The position numbers and the translations under genes are program-made. 64,000 nt of DNA from Geodermatophilus tzadiensis. Lineage in GTDB: Bacteria; Actinomycetota; Actinomycetes; Mycobacteriales; Geodermatophilaceae. Below the pieces are notes generated by a model. It ran no database searches, was not told where the DNA came from, and worked only from the letters and a program-made list of their open reading frames with translations. Below, piece after piece: positions 1 to 9,461 of this stretch. Location of the stretch: the NCBI RefSeq assembly GCF_003002915.1, contig NZ_PVTG01000011.1, forward strand, positions 120,663 through 184,662, given 5' to 3'. How positions within the stretch are numbered: the stretch's first letter is position 1; each line of letters starts with the position of its first letter.

Positions 1-2
1 AG

Positions 3-170
3 GGCTGGCGCACCGTCCGCGTGGAGCTGGCCGACCACCTGCCGCCCGACGCGATTGAGGCCGCCGTCGCCGCCTACGAGCGCGAGGGCGCGCGTCTGGT
101 GGCGGCCCGGCGCGGCGTCGAGGTGGTCGCCGGGGCGCTGCGCGGCGAGGTGTGGGTGCCCCGGCTGTAG
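3..170 (+). CDS. C-terminal fragment of an unidentified protein
   Basis: An open frame runs in from the left edge and stops at TAG 168-170, giving 55 residues that end in VWVPRL. It begins [15 protein letters not shown] and continues with an amphipathic Ala/Glu/Arg-rich helix. It reads like the end of a soluble cytoplasmic enzyme, but I do not recognise the family from this tail. It converges on the ROK regulator with a 14-bp gap, and no clear terminator hairpin fits between them. Codon use matches its neighbours (G/C at nearly every third position), so it is very likely real coding sequence. Confidence 0.6.
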   Translation, partial: GWRTVRVELADHLPPDAIEAAVAAYEREGARLVAARRGVEVVAGALRGEVWVPRL

Positions 171-184
171 GACGTGGGCCTTCG

Positions 185-1402
185 TCACCTGAGCCGGTCG
201 GCCTCCCTGAGCGCGACCGCCAGCGCGCCGAGCACCTCGGCGCGGCCCCCCAGCGAGCCCGGGACCACGGCGAGCCGCTCGGCGGCGGCGGGGATGGCGG
301 ACTGCACGAGCGCCCGCCGCAGCGGCTCGATGAGCAGGTCGCCGGCGGCGCCCAGCTCGCCGCCGACGACGACGCGGTCGGGGTTGAGGGTGTTGACCAG
401 GCCGCCGAGGACGAGGCCGACCGAGGTGCCGGCGTCGGCGACCAGCCGCCGGCAGGCCTGGTCCCCGTCGACGGCGCCGGCCACCAGGGCCCGCAGGTCG
501 CCGTACTGCGGGGCGGCGGCGCGGATGGCCTCCAGCAGCGCACTGCCGCCGGCGGTGAGCTCCAGGCAGCCGCGGTTGCCGCAGCGGCACAGTGCCCCCG
601 CGGGGTCCAGGCTGACGTGCCCGACCTCCCCGGCGGTGCCCCCGACGCCGCGCAGCAGGCCGCCGTCGAGGACCAGCGCGCCGCCGACCCCCGTCGCCAT
701 CTTCAGGTAGACGGTGAAGCGGGAGCCCCGGCCGGCGCCCCACCGGACCTCGGCCAGCGCGCCCAGGTTGGCGTCGTTGTCGGCGATCACCGGGACGGCC
801 AGCCGCCGCCGCAGCTCCAGCGCCGGGGCGCTGCCCGACCAGGTCGGCAGGATGTTCGACTGCGCCACCGTGGCCTCGGCGGTCGCCGCGCCGCTCACCA
901 GCGGCGTGGGCAGCCCGACCACCATCCCGGCGACGTCGGCCGTGCTCGCGCCCACGCTCTCCAGCTCGGCGCAGACCCGCGCCGCGACGGCGTCGAGGAC
1001 GGCGTCGGCCGCGAGGTCGGCGACCGCCAGCGACACCACCTGCTCGCCGACCACCTCGTGGGAGAGGTCGGCGACGGCGACGCGGACGTGCGTGCGGCCG
1101 ATGTCCACCCCGACGACCACGCCGGCCCGGCGGGTGAGCCGCACCAGACCGGCCGGGCGCCCGCCGGTGGGCTGGGCGTCGGCCGCGTCGGCCGGGCTGA
1201 CCAGGCCGCGGCCCACCAGGTCGCTGACGTACCCCGACACCGTCGCCCGCGACAGGCCGGTCTGCTCCACCAGCTGGGCGCGGGTGGCCGGACCGCCGAG
1301 CCGCAGCGCCTCCACCAGGCGGCGCGGCGGCCCGGTGAGGTCGGGCAGCCACGGCCGGGGGTCCATGCCGGGGATGGTCCGGCGGGCCCCTTCTTCTGTC
1401 AA
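185..1402 (-). CDS. ROK-family transcriptional regulator
   Basis: A 405-residue protein with an N-terminal winged helix-turn-helix (about residues 28-70, with [20 protein letters not shown] as the likely recognition region) followed by a ROK sugar-kinase fold from about residue 95 ([18 protein letters not shown]). The ROK zinc site is intact: His262 with Cys272, Cys274 and Cys279 in the CxCGxxGC pattern. Such proteins usually repress sugar uptake or catabolic genes and respond to a sugar. The likely target here is the sugar importer at 4.7-8 kb, which has no other regulator nearby; this is inference. A second in-frame Met (residue 13) could be the true start. It is divergent from dxs with a 153-bp gap. 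Confidence 0.88.
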   Translation of the reverse strand: MTEEGARRTIPGMDPRPWLPDLTGPPRRLVEALRLGGPATRAQLVEQTGLSRATVSGYVSDLVGRGLVSPADAADAQPTGGRPAGLVRLTRRAGVVVGVDIGRTHVRVAVADLSHEVVGEQVVSLAVADLAADAVLDAVAARVCAELESVGASTADVAGMVVGLPTPLVSGAATAEATVAQSNILPTWSGSAPALELRRRLAVPVIADNDANLGALAEVRWGAGRGSRFTVYLKMATGVGGALVLDGGLLRGVGGTAGEVGHVSLDPAGALCRCGNRGCLELTAGGSALLEAIRAAAPQYGDLRALVAGAVDGDQACRRLVADAGTSVGLVLGGLVNTLNPDRVVVGGELGAAGDLLIEPLRRALVQSAIPAAAERLAVVPGSLGGRAEVLGALAVALREADRLR

Positions 1403-1555
1403 CGATCGACGGAAGTCCGACGCCGAGGCGTGACCCCGGTGCGGCGCCGTCCGCTCCTCGCTCGCCCGGAGCCACCCGCCCGAGCGCGACTACAGTGGGT
1501 CGGCGGCCCTCCCGTGCCGTGCCCCTGCCGCCGACAGAGAGGACACCGCGCCGCC

Positions 1556-3466
1556 GTGTCGCTCCTGCGCTCCCTGCGAGACCCCGCCGACCTGAGGGCG
1601 CTGCCCGCCGACCGGCTGCCCGCGCTGGCCGCCGAGATCCGCGACGCGCTCGTCACCAGCGTCGCGCGCACCGGCGGCCACCTCGGCCCCAACCTGGGCT
1701 GCGTCGAGCTGACCATCGCGCTGCACCGGGTGTTCGACTCCCCGCGCGAGCCGATCGTCTTCGACACCGGCCACCAGGCCTATGTGCACAAGATGCTCAC
1801 CGGCCGGGTGGGGGGCTTCGACCGGCTGCGCCAGCGCGGCGGGCTGTCGGGCTACCCCAGCCGCGCCGAGAGCGAGCACGACTGGGTGGAGAACAGCCAC
1901 GCGTCGACGGCCCTGTCCTACGCCGACGGGCTGGCCCGGGCCTTCGCCGTCCGCGGCGACCAGCGGCCGGTCGTCGCCGTCGTCGGCGACGGCGCGCTCA
2001 CCGGCGGCATGGCCTGGGAGGCGCTGAACAACATCGCCGCCGCCCAGGACCGGCCCGTGGTCATCGTCGTCAACGACAACGGCCGCTCCTACTCGCCGAC
2101 CATCGGCGGTGTCGCCGACGCGCTGGGCACGCTGCGGCTGCGGCCGGGCTACGAGCAGGCGCTGCTGCAGGTGCGCCAGGCGCTGCACCGGGCGCCCGTC
2201 GTCGGCTCGGCGCTCTACGACGCGCTGCACGCCATCAAGAAGGGCCTCAAGGACGTCCTGACGCCGCAGGGCATGTTCGAGGACCTCGGCATGAAGTACA
2301 TCGGCCCGGTCGACGGGCACGACGTCGAGACCATGGAGTCGGCGCTGCGCCGCGCCCGCTCGTTCGGTGGCCCGGTGATCGTGCACGCGGTCACCACCAA
2401 GGGCTTCGGCTACCCGCCGGCCGAGACCGACCAGATCGACGCCTGGCACGCCACCGGCGTCTTCGACCCCGACAGCGGGGCCAGCCCCAGCGCGGCCCGC
2501 GACTGGACGGCGGCCTTCTCCGACGAGCTGGTGCGCATCGGCGCCGAGCGGGCCGACGTCGTGGCGGTCACCGCGGCGATGCTGCACCCGACCGGCCTGG
2601 CCGCCTTCGCCGAGCGCTGGCCCGAGCGCACCTTCGACGTCGGCATCGCCGAGCAGCACGCGCTGACCAGCGCCGCGGGCATGGCGATGGGCGGGCTGCA
2701 CCCGGTGGTCGCGGTCTACTCGACGTTCCTCAACCGCGCCTTCGACCAGCTGCTCATGGACGTCGCGCTGCACCGCCAGCCGGTCACCGTCGTCCTGGAC
2801 CGGGCCGGGGTGACCGGCACCGACGGCGCCTCGCACAACGGCATGTGGGACATGTCGATCCTGCCGGTGGTGCCCGGGCTGCGCCTGGCCGCGCCGCGCG
2901 ACGAGCCGACGCTGCGGGAGGCGCTGCGCGAGGCCGTCGAGGTCGCTGACGGGCCCACCGTCGTGCGCTTCCCCAAGGGGCCGCCGCCGGTCGACATCCC
3001 GGCGCTGGAGCGGCGCGGCCCGGTCGACGTGCTGCGCCGCGGGGAGCGCGCCGAGGTGCTGCTGGTCGCCGTCGGCTCGATGGTGCCGCTGTGCCTGGCC
3101 GCCGCGGAGCGGGCCGCCGACCACGGCATCGAGGTCACCGTCGTCGACCCGCGCTGGGTGGTGCCGGTCCCCGCGGAGCTCGTCGAGCTCGCCGCGGACC
3201 ACCGCCTGGTGGTCACCGTCGAGGACGGCGGCCGGGCCGGCGGCCTGGGCACGACGCTGACCCAGGCGCTGCAGGACGCCGGCCGCGACGTCCCGGTGCG
3301 CGCGATGGGCCTGCCGCAGGCGTTCCTCGAGCACGGCAGCCGCGGTCAGGTGCTGGCCGACGCCGGGCTGACGGAGCAGGACGTCGCCCGGCGGATCGCG
3401 GAGTGGACCGCGGTGCTGACCGAGCGCGAGGAGCAGGCGCTGCCCGTCGACGGCGCCCCGCGGTGA
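1556..3466 (+). CDS. dxs: 1-deoxy-D-xylulose-5-phosphate synthase
   Basis: Thiamine-diphosphate enzyme joining pyruvate and glyceraldehyde-3-phosphate to make DXP, the first step of the MEP isoprenoid pathway and a precursor of the thiamine thiazole. The 636-residue length is normal. The substrate/TPP motif GHQAYVHK is at 72-79, the TPP/Mg motif [17 protein letters not shown] is near 143-159, and the transketolase pyrimidine domain carries [16 protein letters not shown] start at GTG 1556, preceded by AGAGAGGA at 1536-1543, because homology begins exactly at SLLRSLRDP. The frame stays open far upstream, but that part is antisense to the ROK gene and has no homology. The stop overlaps the next start by 4 nt. 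Confidence 0.96.
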   Translation: MSLLRSLRDPADLRALPADRLPALAAEIRDALVTSVARTGGHLGPNLGCVELTIALHRVFDSPREPIVFDTGHQAYVHKMLTGRVGGFDRLRQRGGLSGYPSRAESEHDWVENSHASTALSYADGLARAFAVRGDQRPVVAVVGDGALTGGMAWEALNNIAAAQDRPVVIVVNDNGRSYSPTIGGVADALGTLRLRPGYEQALLQVRQALHRAPVVGSALYDALHAIKKGLKDVLTPQGMFEDLGMKYIGPVDGHDVETMESALRRARSFGGPVIVHAVTTKGFGYPPAETDQIDAWHATGVFDPDSGASPSAARDWTAAFSDELVRIGAERADVVAVTAAMLHPTGLAAFAERWPERTFDVGIAEQHALTSAAGMAMGGLHPVVAVYSTFLNRAFDQLLMDVALHRQPVTVVLDRAGVTGTDGASHNGMWDMSILPVVPGLRLAAPRDEPTLREALREAVEVADGPTVVRFPKGPPPVDIPALERRGPVDVLRRGERAEVLLVAVGSMVPLCLAAAERAADHGIEVTVVDPRWVVPVPAELVELAADHRLVVTVEDGGRAGGLGTTLTQALQDAGRDVPVRAMGLPQAFLEHGSRGQVLADAGLTEQDVARRIAEWTAVLTEREEQALPVDGAPR

Positions 3467-3768
3467 CGTCGGCGCCGGCCGGCGACTGGGTGATCGCCGA
3501 GATCCAGGTGGCACCCTCGCCGGCCGGGACGCCCGACGACCCGCACGCCCACGTCGAGGCCGCCGTCCGGGTCCTGCGGGACTCGGGTCTGCACGCGGAG
3601 GTCGGCGCGCTCGGGACGACGGTCGAGGGCGAGGCCGACGCGGTCTGGGCCGCGCTGCGAGCCGCGCACGAGGCGATGCTGGCCGCCGGCGCGACCAGCG
3701 GCATCTCGCACGTCAAGGTGGCCACCGTGTCCCGGACGATGGACAGCCTCACCCGCAAGTTCCGCTGA
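3463..3768 (+). CDS. Thiamine-binding protein, MTH1187/YkoF-like (DUF77)
   Basis: A 101-residue protein starting at GTG 3463 in a GTGA overlap with the dxs stop, so the two are translationally coupled. It matches the small ferredoxin-like-fold family that binds thiamine or related ligands: [13 protein letters not shown] at the start, a central [24 protein letters not shown] helix/strand, [20 protein letters not shown], and a terminal [24 protein letters not shown] segment. Members are soluble oligomers with no known catalytic activity. Coupling to dxs, which needs thiamine diphosphate and makes a thiamine precursor, suggests cofactor buffering or sensing; that role is inference. A structured repeat begins 13 bp after the stop. 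Confidence 0.85.
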   Translation: MTSAPAGDWVIAEIQVAPSPAGTPDDPHAHVEAAVRVLRDSGLHAEVGALGTTVEGEADAVWAALRAAHEAMLAAGATSGISHVKVATVSRTMDSLTRKFR

Positions 3769-3780
3769 GTCCCGGGCGAT

Positions 3781-3856
3781 GATCAGGTGACCTGATCGTC
3801 GCGTGTCCGACCTGACGGTGGGACGTCAGGTGGGACGCGCTGCGGTGAGGGAGGAC
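3781..3856. repeat. 76-bp structured intergenic repeat, copy 1
   Basis: This begins with the 17-bp palindrome GATCAGGTGACCTGATC (3781-3797) followed by GTCGCG, and ends with a 24-bp block (3833-3856) identical to one in copy 2 at 15486-15561. The spacing between the two blocks is identical in both copies (52 bp start to start), but the centre differs. In copy 1 the centre folds as ACCTGACG...CGTCAGGT, enclosed by GCGTGTCC pairing with GGACGCGC (one G-U pair). It lies just downstream of the thiamine-binding gene and next to the point where the thiolase remnant breaks off. Confidence 0.85.
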
Positions 3857-3878
3857 GACGGACGGCCCAGGGCCCCCA

Positions 3879-4419
3879 CGCGGTGTGCCCGTGCGGGCGG
3901 AACGGCGTCGGCAGCGTGGCCAGGCCCTCGAGGGTGGTGCCCGGCCGCGGCGGCTCGTCGCCCGTCCCCAGTCCCCAGCCGTGCTCCTGCGAGCGGGTGC
4001 CACGGTGACCGGCTCCGGGCCGATCTGCCCGTCGGCCACGGCCTCGGCGTACCGCTGCTGGCTGGCCGGCGCGAACGCGTCGGCGCGCTCCCGGGTCAGG
4101 TGCGGGAAGCGGTCGTGCAGGTTCTCCGCGGTGGAGCCATGGGTGCCGCTGGCGGTGGTGGTGACGGCGGTCATCGCGCCGGCGCACATGCGGTCGATCG
4201 CGTAGCCGGGCACCGACCTCGGCAGCCCGGCCAGCAGCGCGGCGGTGCGCCCGATGGTCAGCTCCTGGTCGCCGACCTGGGTGGTGGCGGCGAGGGCGAC
4301 CTCGTCGGCACGCGTCCCGGCGTGGACGCCCGGGGGCCGGCCTTGCCGAAGGAGGTGCGCACACCGTCGACGACGACGACCTCACGCAGCGGGCGGGGCC
4401 GCCGCTTTCGAGATGGCAC
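3879..4419 (-). pseudogene. Decayed acetyl-CoA acyltransferase (thiolase) remnant
   Basis: Three stretches of a FadA-type thiolase can be read in order on the minus strand but in different frames. The first has LREVVVVDGVRTSFGKAG (4389 downwards). The second has LTIGRTAALLAGLP, then VPGYAIDRMCAGAMTAVTT, jumping to TAENLHDRFPHLT and ERADAFAPASQQR. The third has EHGWGLGTGDEPPRPGTTLEG...TPFRPHG. Residues normally between about 25 and 60 and between about 100 and 165 are missing, and the C-terminal half with the catalytic His and second Cys is absent. Cys in RMCAG corresponds to the nucleophile. The old start is probably GTG 4417-4419 with GGAGGT just upstream. The remnant ends about 20 bp from the structured repeat. 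Confidence 0.85.
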
Positions 4420-4674
4420 AGGACCTCCGCGGGGATCGGTACCGGCCGGTACGGCTCGGCGCGGACGGAGTTCGCCGTCGGTGACAGCGGGGTCGAGCAC
4501 GCCTCGGCCGGTCCCGGGGGCGGCCTCACCCGCGATGGGGAGCGCCCCGTCCGGTCCGCCCGTCGAGGTCACGGTCCGACAACGCCGTCCGTCCCCCCTT
4601 GCACGGACTGTGAGCCAGCGCGCATCCTGACCGCCGCACTTCTGCGCATTCCCGACAGAACGGTGGACCCCTCC

Positions 4675-5784
4675 ATGGCGCGACGGCGCACCCTCATGAC
4701 GGCCCTCGCGGCCTCCCTCGTCTTCAGCCTGGCCGCGTGTGGCGGCGACAGCGGCGGCGGCGACAGCGGTTCCGGCGGTGGCGGTGGCGGCGGCGGCGAG
4801 TCCGCCGGCCGGGTCGGCGTGATCCTCCCCGACACCGAGTCCTCGGTGCGCTGGGAGAACTTCGACCGCCCCTACCTCGAGGCGGCCTTCGAGGACGCCG
4901 GTGTCGAGTTCGACATCCAGAACGCCGAGGGCGACGCCCAGCGGCAGGCGACCATCGCCGAGCAGATGATCACCGAGGGCGCCACCGTCCTCGCCATCGT
5001 CAACCTCGACTCGGCCTCGGGTGCGCAGATCCAGGAGCAGGCGGCCAACGAGGGCGTCCAGACGATCGACTACGACCGGCTGACGCTGGGCGGCTCCGCG
5101 GAGTACTACGTCTCCTTCGACAACACCGAGGTCGGCCGGCTGCAGGGCCAGGGCCTGCAGCAGTGCCTGGAGAGCAAGGGCGTCACCCAGGGCAACATCG
5201 CCTTCCTCAACGGCTCGCCGGACGACAACAACGCGACGCTGTTCTCGTCGGGCGCCCACGAGATCCTCGACCCGCTGACCCAGTACACCCAGGTGGCCGA
5301 GCAGGCCGTGCCCGAGTGGGACAACCAGCAGGCCGCGACGATCTTCGAGCAGATGTACACCCAGGCGAACGGCAACATCCAGGGTGTGCTCGCGGCCAAC
5401 GACGGTCTGGCCAACTCGGTGATCCAGATCCTCGGGCGCAACAACGCCGCCGGTCAGGCCAACGTCACCGGTCAGGACGCCACGGTCGAGGGCCTGCAGA
5501 ACATCCTCAACAACGACCAGTGCATGACGGTCTACAAGTCGGTCCGCGAGGAGGCCAACGCGCTGGCCGAGCTGGCCGTCGCGCTGCTCAACGGCGAGGA
5601 GGGTGAGACCACCGGCACCGTCGAGGACACCGAGGCCGGCCGTGACGTCCCGTCGGTCCTGCTGACGCCGCAGGCCATCTTCCGCGACAACGTCAAGGAC
5701 GTCGTGGACGACGAGTTCGTCTCGGCCGACGAGCTGTGCGCCGGCGAGTTCGCCGCCGCGTGCTCGGAGCTCGGGATCGAGTAG
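4675..5784 (+). CDS. Sugar ABC transporter substrate-binding lipoprotein (XylF/RbsB type)
   Basis: A periplasmic-binding-protein type 1 lipoprotein that captures a pentose or related sugar outside the membrane. The signal peptide is MARRRTLMTALAAS... with lipobox LAAC, followed by a long Gly/Ser linker and the mature domain from GRVGVILPDTESSVRW. Features typical of XylF-like proteins are NAEGDAQRQATIAEQMI, TIDYDRLTLGGSAEYYVSFDN and a late GVLAANDGLANSVIQIL. About 370 residues, normal length. I prefer ATG 4675; GTG 4663 would add four residues. It is first in a three-gene operon with the ATPase and permease. The substrate is not fixed by the sequence; xylose is a guess by family. Confidence 0.9.
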   Translation: MARRRTLMTALAASLVFSLAACGGDSGGGDSGSGGGGGGGGESAGRVGVILPDTESSVRWENFDRPYLEAAFEDAGVEFDIQNAEGDAQRQATIAEQMITEGATVLAIVNLDSASGAQIQEQAANEGVQTIDYDRLTLGGSAEYYVSFDNTEVGRLQGQGLQQCLESKGVTQGNIAFLNGSPDDNNATLFSSGAHEILDPLTQYTQVAEQAVPEWDNQQAATIFEQMYTQANGNIQGVLAANDGLANSVIQILGRNNAAGQANVTGQDATVEGLQNILNNDQCMTVYKSVREEANALAELAVALLNGEEGETTGTVEDTEAGRDVPSVLLTPQAIFRDNVKDVVDDEFVSADELCAGEFAAACSELGIE

Positions 5785-5886
5785 TGGTCAACGGCCGCCG
5801 GGGCGTCGATGATGGGCGCCCCGGCGGCTGCGGCCCCGGCCGCACCGCACCACCCCGCCCCACCCAGCTCGACCGAGAGGCCCGGC

Positions 5887-6693
5887 GTGTCCGCACCCAT
5901 CGACCGTCCCGAGGACGGCACCCCCACCCTGGAGCTCCGCGGCGTCAACAAGAGCTTCGGCGCCATCCAGGTCCTGCACGACGTGCACATGAAGGTCTAC
6001 CCCGGCCAGGTCACCGCGCTGGTCGGTGACAACGGGGCGGGCAAGTCCACGCTCATCAAGTCCATCGCCGGCATCCACGCGATCGACTCCGGCGAGTTCC
6101 TCTTCGAGGGCAAGCCGGTCACCGTCAGCGGCCCGCGCGAGGCCGCCGCGCTCGGCATCGAGATCGTCTACCAGGACCTCGCCCTGGCCGACAACCTCGA
6201 CGTCGTCCAGAACATGTTCCTCGGCCGCGAGCGCAAGAACGGCATCCTCCTCGACGAGACCTCGATGGAGGAGGCGGCGCGGGACACGCTGAGCAAGCTC
6301 TCCGTCCGGACCCTGAAGTCCGTGCGCCAGCTGGTCTCCAGCCTCTCCGGTGGTCAGCGGCAGACGGTCGCCATCGCCAAGGCCGTGCTCTGGGAGTCCA
6401 AGCTGGTCGTCCTCGACGAGCCGACCGCGGCCCTCGGTGTCGCGCAGACCCGGCAGGTCCTCGACCTGGTCCGGCGGCTGGCCGACACCGGCCACGCGGT
6501 GGTCTTCATCAGCCACAACATGGTCGACGTCTTCGAGGTCTCCGACCGGATCGCGGCCCTGTACCTGGGGCGGATGGCGGCCGACGTCCCCATCTCCCAG
6601 GTCGACCGTCCGCAGGTCATCGAGCTCATCACGGCGGGCCGCTCGGGCGACCTGGGCATCGCGCCCGCCGAAGCCGCAGCGGTGGAGGTCTGA
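5887..6693 (+). CDS. Sugar ABC transporter ATP-binding protein, single-domain
   Basis: Cytoplasmic ATPase powering the sugar importer. Walker A is GDNGAGKST (near residue 50), the Q-loop is VYQDLALADNL, the signature is SLSGGQRQTVAIAKA, Walker B is LVVLDEPTAALG, and the H-loop is VVFISHNM. At 268 residues it has one nucleotide-binding domain, unlike the ~500-residue double-domain XylG/RbsA proteins. It resembles the FrcA type, so two copies would be needed per transporter. I start at GTG 5887, six bases after GAGAGG (5875-5880); upstream in-frame Ala/Pro-rich residues look non-coding. The permease follows two bases later. Confidence 0.92.
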   Translation: MSAPIDRPEDGTPTLELRGVNKSFGAIQVLHDVHMKVYPGQVTALVGDNGAGKSTLIKSIAGIHAIDSGEFLFEGKPVTVSGPREAAALGIEIVYQDLALADNLDVVQNMFLGRERKNGILLDETSMEEAARDTLSKLSVRTLKSVRQLVSSLSGGQRQTVAIAKAVLWESKLVVLDEPTAALGVAQTRQVLDLVRRLADTGHAVVFISHNMVDVFEVSDRIAALYLGRMAADVPISQVDRPQVIELITAGRSGDLGIAPAEAAAVEV

Positions 6694-6695
6694 GC

Positions 6696-7982
6696 ATGTC
6701 GAGCACCCTGTCCACCCCCACCAGCGCGCAGGAGCCCGGCGGCGCCCCGTCCGGCTTCGAGGCCGACCGCGGCACGGACTCCCTCGGCGGGACCGTCCGG
6801 GCCTACCTCGACCGGGTCCGGGGCGGGGACCTCGGCGCGCTGCCGGCCATCCTCGGCATCGTCGTCCTCGGCCTGCTGTTCTTCGTGCTGCGGCCCGAGA
6901 CGTTCCTGACCCCGCGCAACATGGCCAACCTGGCCGACCAGGCGGCGCCGATCATCATCCTGGCGATGGGGCTGGTCTTCATCCTGCTGCTGGGCGAGAT
7001 CGACCTCTCCGCCGGCGTGGTCAGCGGCGTCTGCGCCGCCGTCATGGCCAAGCTGCTCGCCGACGCCGGCGCACCCTGGTACGTCTCGGTGCTGGCGGCC
7101 ATCGTCACCGGCGTGGTGATCGGGCTGTTCACCGGCAGCCTGGTCGGGATGGTCGGCATCCCGTCGTTCGTCGTCACACTCGCGCTGTTCCTGGGCTGGC
7201 AGGGCTTCACGCTGCGGCTCATCGGCGAGGGCGGCACCGTGCCGGTGCGCGACCCGGTGATCTCGGCGATCAGCGACAAGAACGTGCCGGTCGCCCTCGG
7301 CTGGGTGCTCGCCCTGCTCACCATCGCCGTCTACGCCGCGCTGCAGCTCAACCGGTTCCGCGTGCAGAAGGCGCGGGGTCTCGCCCACGCCCCGCTCGCC
7401 GTGGTGCTCGTGCGCATCGGCGTCATCGCGGCCGTCGTCGTCCTGGTGACGGCGGTGCTGAGCGTCGACCGGGCGCCGGCCGTCGGCGTGGTCCTCGCCG
7501 GGGTCCCCTACGCGATCCCGCTCGTCGTGCTCCTGCTGCTGCTGCTGACCTTCGTGCTCGGTCGCACGAGCTTCGGGCGGCACGTGTACGCGGTCGGCGG
7601 CAACGCCGAGGCGGCCCGGCGCGCCGGCATCAACGTCACCCGGATCCGGGTGGCCGTGTTCGTCATCGGCTCGACCCTGGCGGCGATCAGCGGCATCGTC
7701 GCGGCCGCCCGGCTCGGCTCGGTGGCACCGGGGTCCGGCGGCGGCAACACGCTGCTCTACGCCGTGGGCGCCGCGGTCATCGGTGGCACCAGCCTCTTCG
7801 GCGGCCGCGGACGGGTGCGCGACGCCGTCCTCGGCGGCCTGGTGGTGGCGATCATCGCCAACGGGCTCGGCCTGCTGGGCACCGAGGCGTACCTGAACTT
7901 CATCATCACCGGTGGGGTGCTGCTGCTGGCCGCCAGCGTCGACGCGCTGGCCCGACGGCGGGCCGCTGCCACCGGGCACTGA
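6696..7982 (+). CDS. Sugar ABC transporter permease (XylH/RbsC type)
   Basis: A 428-residue inner-membrane permease of the BPD_transp_2 family with roughly ten hydrophobic segments. The N-terminus is a cytoplasmic, charged stretch before GALPAILGIVVLGLLFFVL. Characteristic motifs are ILAMGLVFILLLGEIDLSAG, VGMVGIPSFVVTLALFLGWQG and GGNAEAARRAGINV (the ATPase-contacting loop), then YAVGAAVIGGTSLFGGRG near the end. It forms the channel for the sugar delivered by the upstream lipoprotein and is last in the operon. A strong hairpin at 8063-8094 lies beyond its stop. Confidence 0.92.
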   Translation: MSSTLSTPTSAQEPGGAPSGFEADRGTDSLGGTVRAYLDRVRGGDLGALPAILGIVVLGLLFFVLRPETFLTPRNMANLADQAAPIIILAMGLVFILLLGEIDLSAGVVSGVCAAVMAKLLADAGAPWYVSVLAAIVTGVVIGLFTGSLVGMVGIPSFVVTLALFLGWQGFTLRLIGEGGTVPVRDPVISAISDKNVPVALGWVLALLTIAVYAALQLNRFRVQKARGLAHAPLAVVLVRIGVIAAVVVLVTAVLSVDRAPAVGVVLAGVPYAIPLVVLLLLLLTFVLGRTSFGRHVYAVGGNAEAARRAGINVTRIRVAVFVIGSTLAAISGIVAAARLGSVAPGSGGGNTLLYAVGAAVIGGTSLFGGRGRVRDAVLGGLVVAIIANGLGLLGTEAYLNFIITGGVLLLAASVDALARRRAAATGH

Positions 7983-8062
7983 AGAAGGACCTCCCTGCCC
8001 CCCACGCCTCGCTCCGCTCGGCGCGGGCCCCTGCAGGGAGGCCGTTCCAGCACCTCACCAGG

Positions 8063-8094
8063 GGGGCGGTCCCGGCAGTCGCCGGGGCCGCCCC
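8063..8094. terminator. Bidirectional hairpin terminator, sugar operon / RNase D
   Basis: The arms GGGGCGGTCCCGGC (8063-8076) and GCCGGGGCCGCCCC (8081-8094) form a 14-bp stem with one G-U pair and an AGTC loop. It lies between the convergent sugar-permease and RNase D genes. There is no U-tract, as is usual in actinobacteria. Confidence 0.75.
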
Positions 8095-8102
8095 TCGTGC
8101 GT

Positions 8103-9254
8103 TCAGGCGCGGGTGGCGGCGTCGGTCAGCAGCTCGCCGGTGAGCTCGACCTGCCACTCGCGGGCACCGCCGGCCCGCAGCGCCGCGGCGATCGTCGCCG
8201 GGTCCCGCGGCTCCGGCGGGGCCCACATCAGCCGGCGGACCAGGTCGGGCGACAGGACGTTCTCCACCGGCACCGCGTGCTTCTGCGACAGCTCGGCCAG
8301 CGCGGCGCGGGCCGCCTGCAGGCGGGTGGCCGCGGCGGGGTCGCGGTCGGCCCAGCGGTTGGCCGGGGGAGGCCCGTCGCCCGGGCGGCTGTGCGGCGGC
8401 AGCTCGTCCTCGGGCAGTCCCCGGCCGCGGGTCAGCGCGCCGAACCAGGTGCCGACCAGCTTGCGGTTGGCCCGGCCGCGGAACACCGGCAGCTCCAGCA
8501 GCGCGGCCTCGGTCTGCGGGTCGGCCTGGACGGCGGAGACCATCGCGGAGTCGGGCAGCACCCGGCCCGGGGCGACGTCACGCCGGCGGGCCAGGTCGTC
8601 GCGCGCCTGCCACAGCGAGCGCAGCATGCCCAGCTGGCGGCGGTTGCGCAGCCCGTGCACCCCGGACGTCCGCCGCCACGGGTCCTGCCGCGGCGGCGGG
8701 GGACCGGCGGCCAGGACGGCGGCGAACTCCTGCCGCGCCCACTCGGTCTTGCCCTGCTCCTCGAGGATCGCGGCCAGCGCGTCGCGCAGGTCGACGAGCA
8801 CCTCCACGTCGAGGGCGGCGTAGACCAGCCACTCCTCGGGCAGCGGCCGGGTGCTCCAGTCGGCGGCCGAGTGGCCCTTCTGCAGCGAGTACCCGAGCAG
8901 CGACTCGACGACGGCGCCCAGCCCCACGCGCGGCAGCCCGGCCAGCCGCGCGGCCAGCTCGGTGTCGAAGATGCGGGCGGGCACCATGCCGACCTCGGCC
9001 AGGCAGGGCAGGTCCTGGCTGGCGGCGTGCAGCACCCACTCCTCGCCGCCGATCGCGTCCTGCACCGCGGACAGGTCGCCGAGCGGGACGGGGTCGACCA
9101 GCCCGGTGCCGGCCCCGGCGCGGCGCAGCTGCACGAGGTAGGCGCGCTGCCCGTAGCGGTAGCCGGAGGCGCGCTCGGCGTCGACCGCGACCGGCCCGCT
9201 GCCCGCGCGCAGGGCATCGGCGTACCCGGCCAGCGCCTCGGCGGTGTCGATCAC
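8103..9254 (-). CDS. RNase D-like 3'-5' exonuclease with HRDC domain
   Basis: A 383-residue protein with an N-terminal DEDD exonuclease domain: VAVDAERASGYRYGQRAYLVQLRR holds the first acidic pair, VLHAASQDLPCLAE the second Asp, and WLVYAALDVEVLVDLRDAL the last acidic motif. A C-terminal HRDC region follows (about residues 205-285). It probably trims structured RNAs. The same gene follows dxs in Mycobacterium (Rv2681), supporting orthology. GTG 9254 is the only standard start in frame. Family members usually carry about 30 more residues, and the frame stays open upstream to a CTG at 9345-9347 (LSTEPLPDAADDGSEH...) preceded by AAGGTGG, so a CTG start is possible. Confidence 0.85.
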   Translation of the reverse strand: MIDTAEALAGYADALRAGSGPVAVDAERASGYRYGQRAYLVQLRRAGAGTGLVDPVPLGDLSAVQDAIGGEEWVLHAASQDLPCLAEVGMVPARIFDTELAARLAGLPRVGLGAVVESLLGYSLQKGHSAADWSTRPLPEEWLVYAALDVEVLVDLRDALAAILEEQGKTEWARQEFAAVLAAGPPPPRQDPWRRTSGVHGLRNRRQLGMLRSLWQARDDLARRRDVAPGRVLPDSAMVSAVQADPQTEAALLELPVFRGRANRKLVGTWFGALTRGRGLPEDELPPHSRPGDGPPPANRWADRDPAAATRLQAARAALAELSQKHAVPVENVLSPDLVRRLMWAPPEPRDPATIAAALRAGGAREWQVELTGELLTDAATRA

Positions 9255-9461
9255 CGGGGGCAGACCGTCGCGCGGGGCGAGCAGGGGGGTCGCTTCGGGG
9301 TGCTCGCTGCCGTCGTCGGCAGCGTCGGGCAGGGGCTCGGTGCTCAGTTGCCGTCCACCTTCTCGGCCGTGTCGTCCGTGCGTCCGCGGCCGGTCCTCCG
9401 GCCTCCGGGCGGATCGAGCCGGCCGGCGCGGACCCGGGGGCGTGCCCCCACCCCCGCGATG

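Noticed and set aside
152..1555. Upstream in-frame extension of dxs giving a >1,100-residue protein
   Set aside because: The extension is antisense to the ROK gene, rich in Arg/Ala/Gly without domains, and DXS homology begins exactly at GTG 1556 after a ribosome site.
1490..3514. Long minus-strand frame opposite dxs
   Set aside because: Typical high-GC antisense frame with no motifs; dxs is certain on the plus strand.
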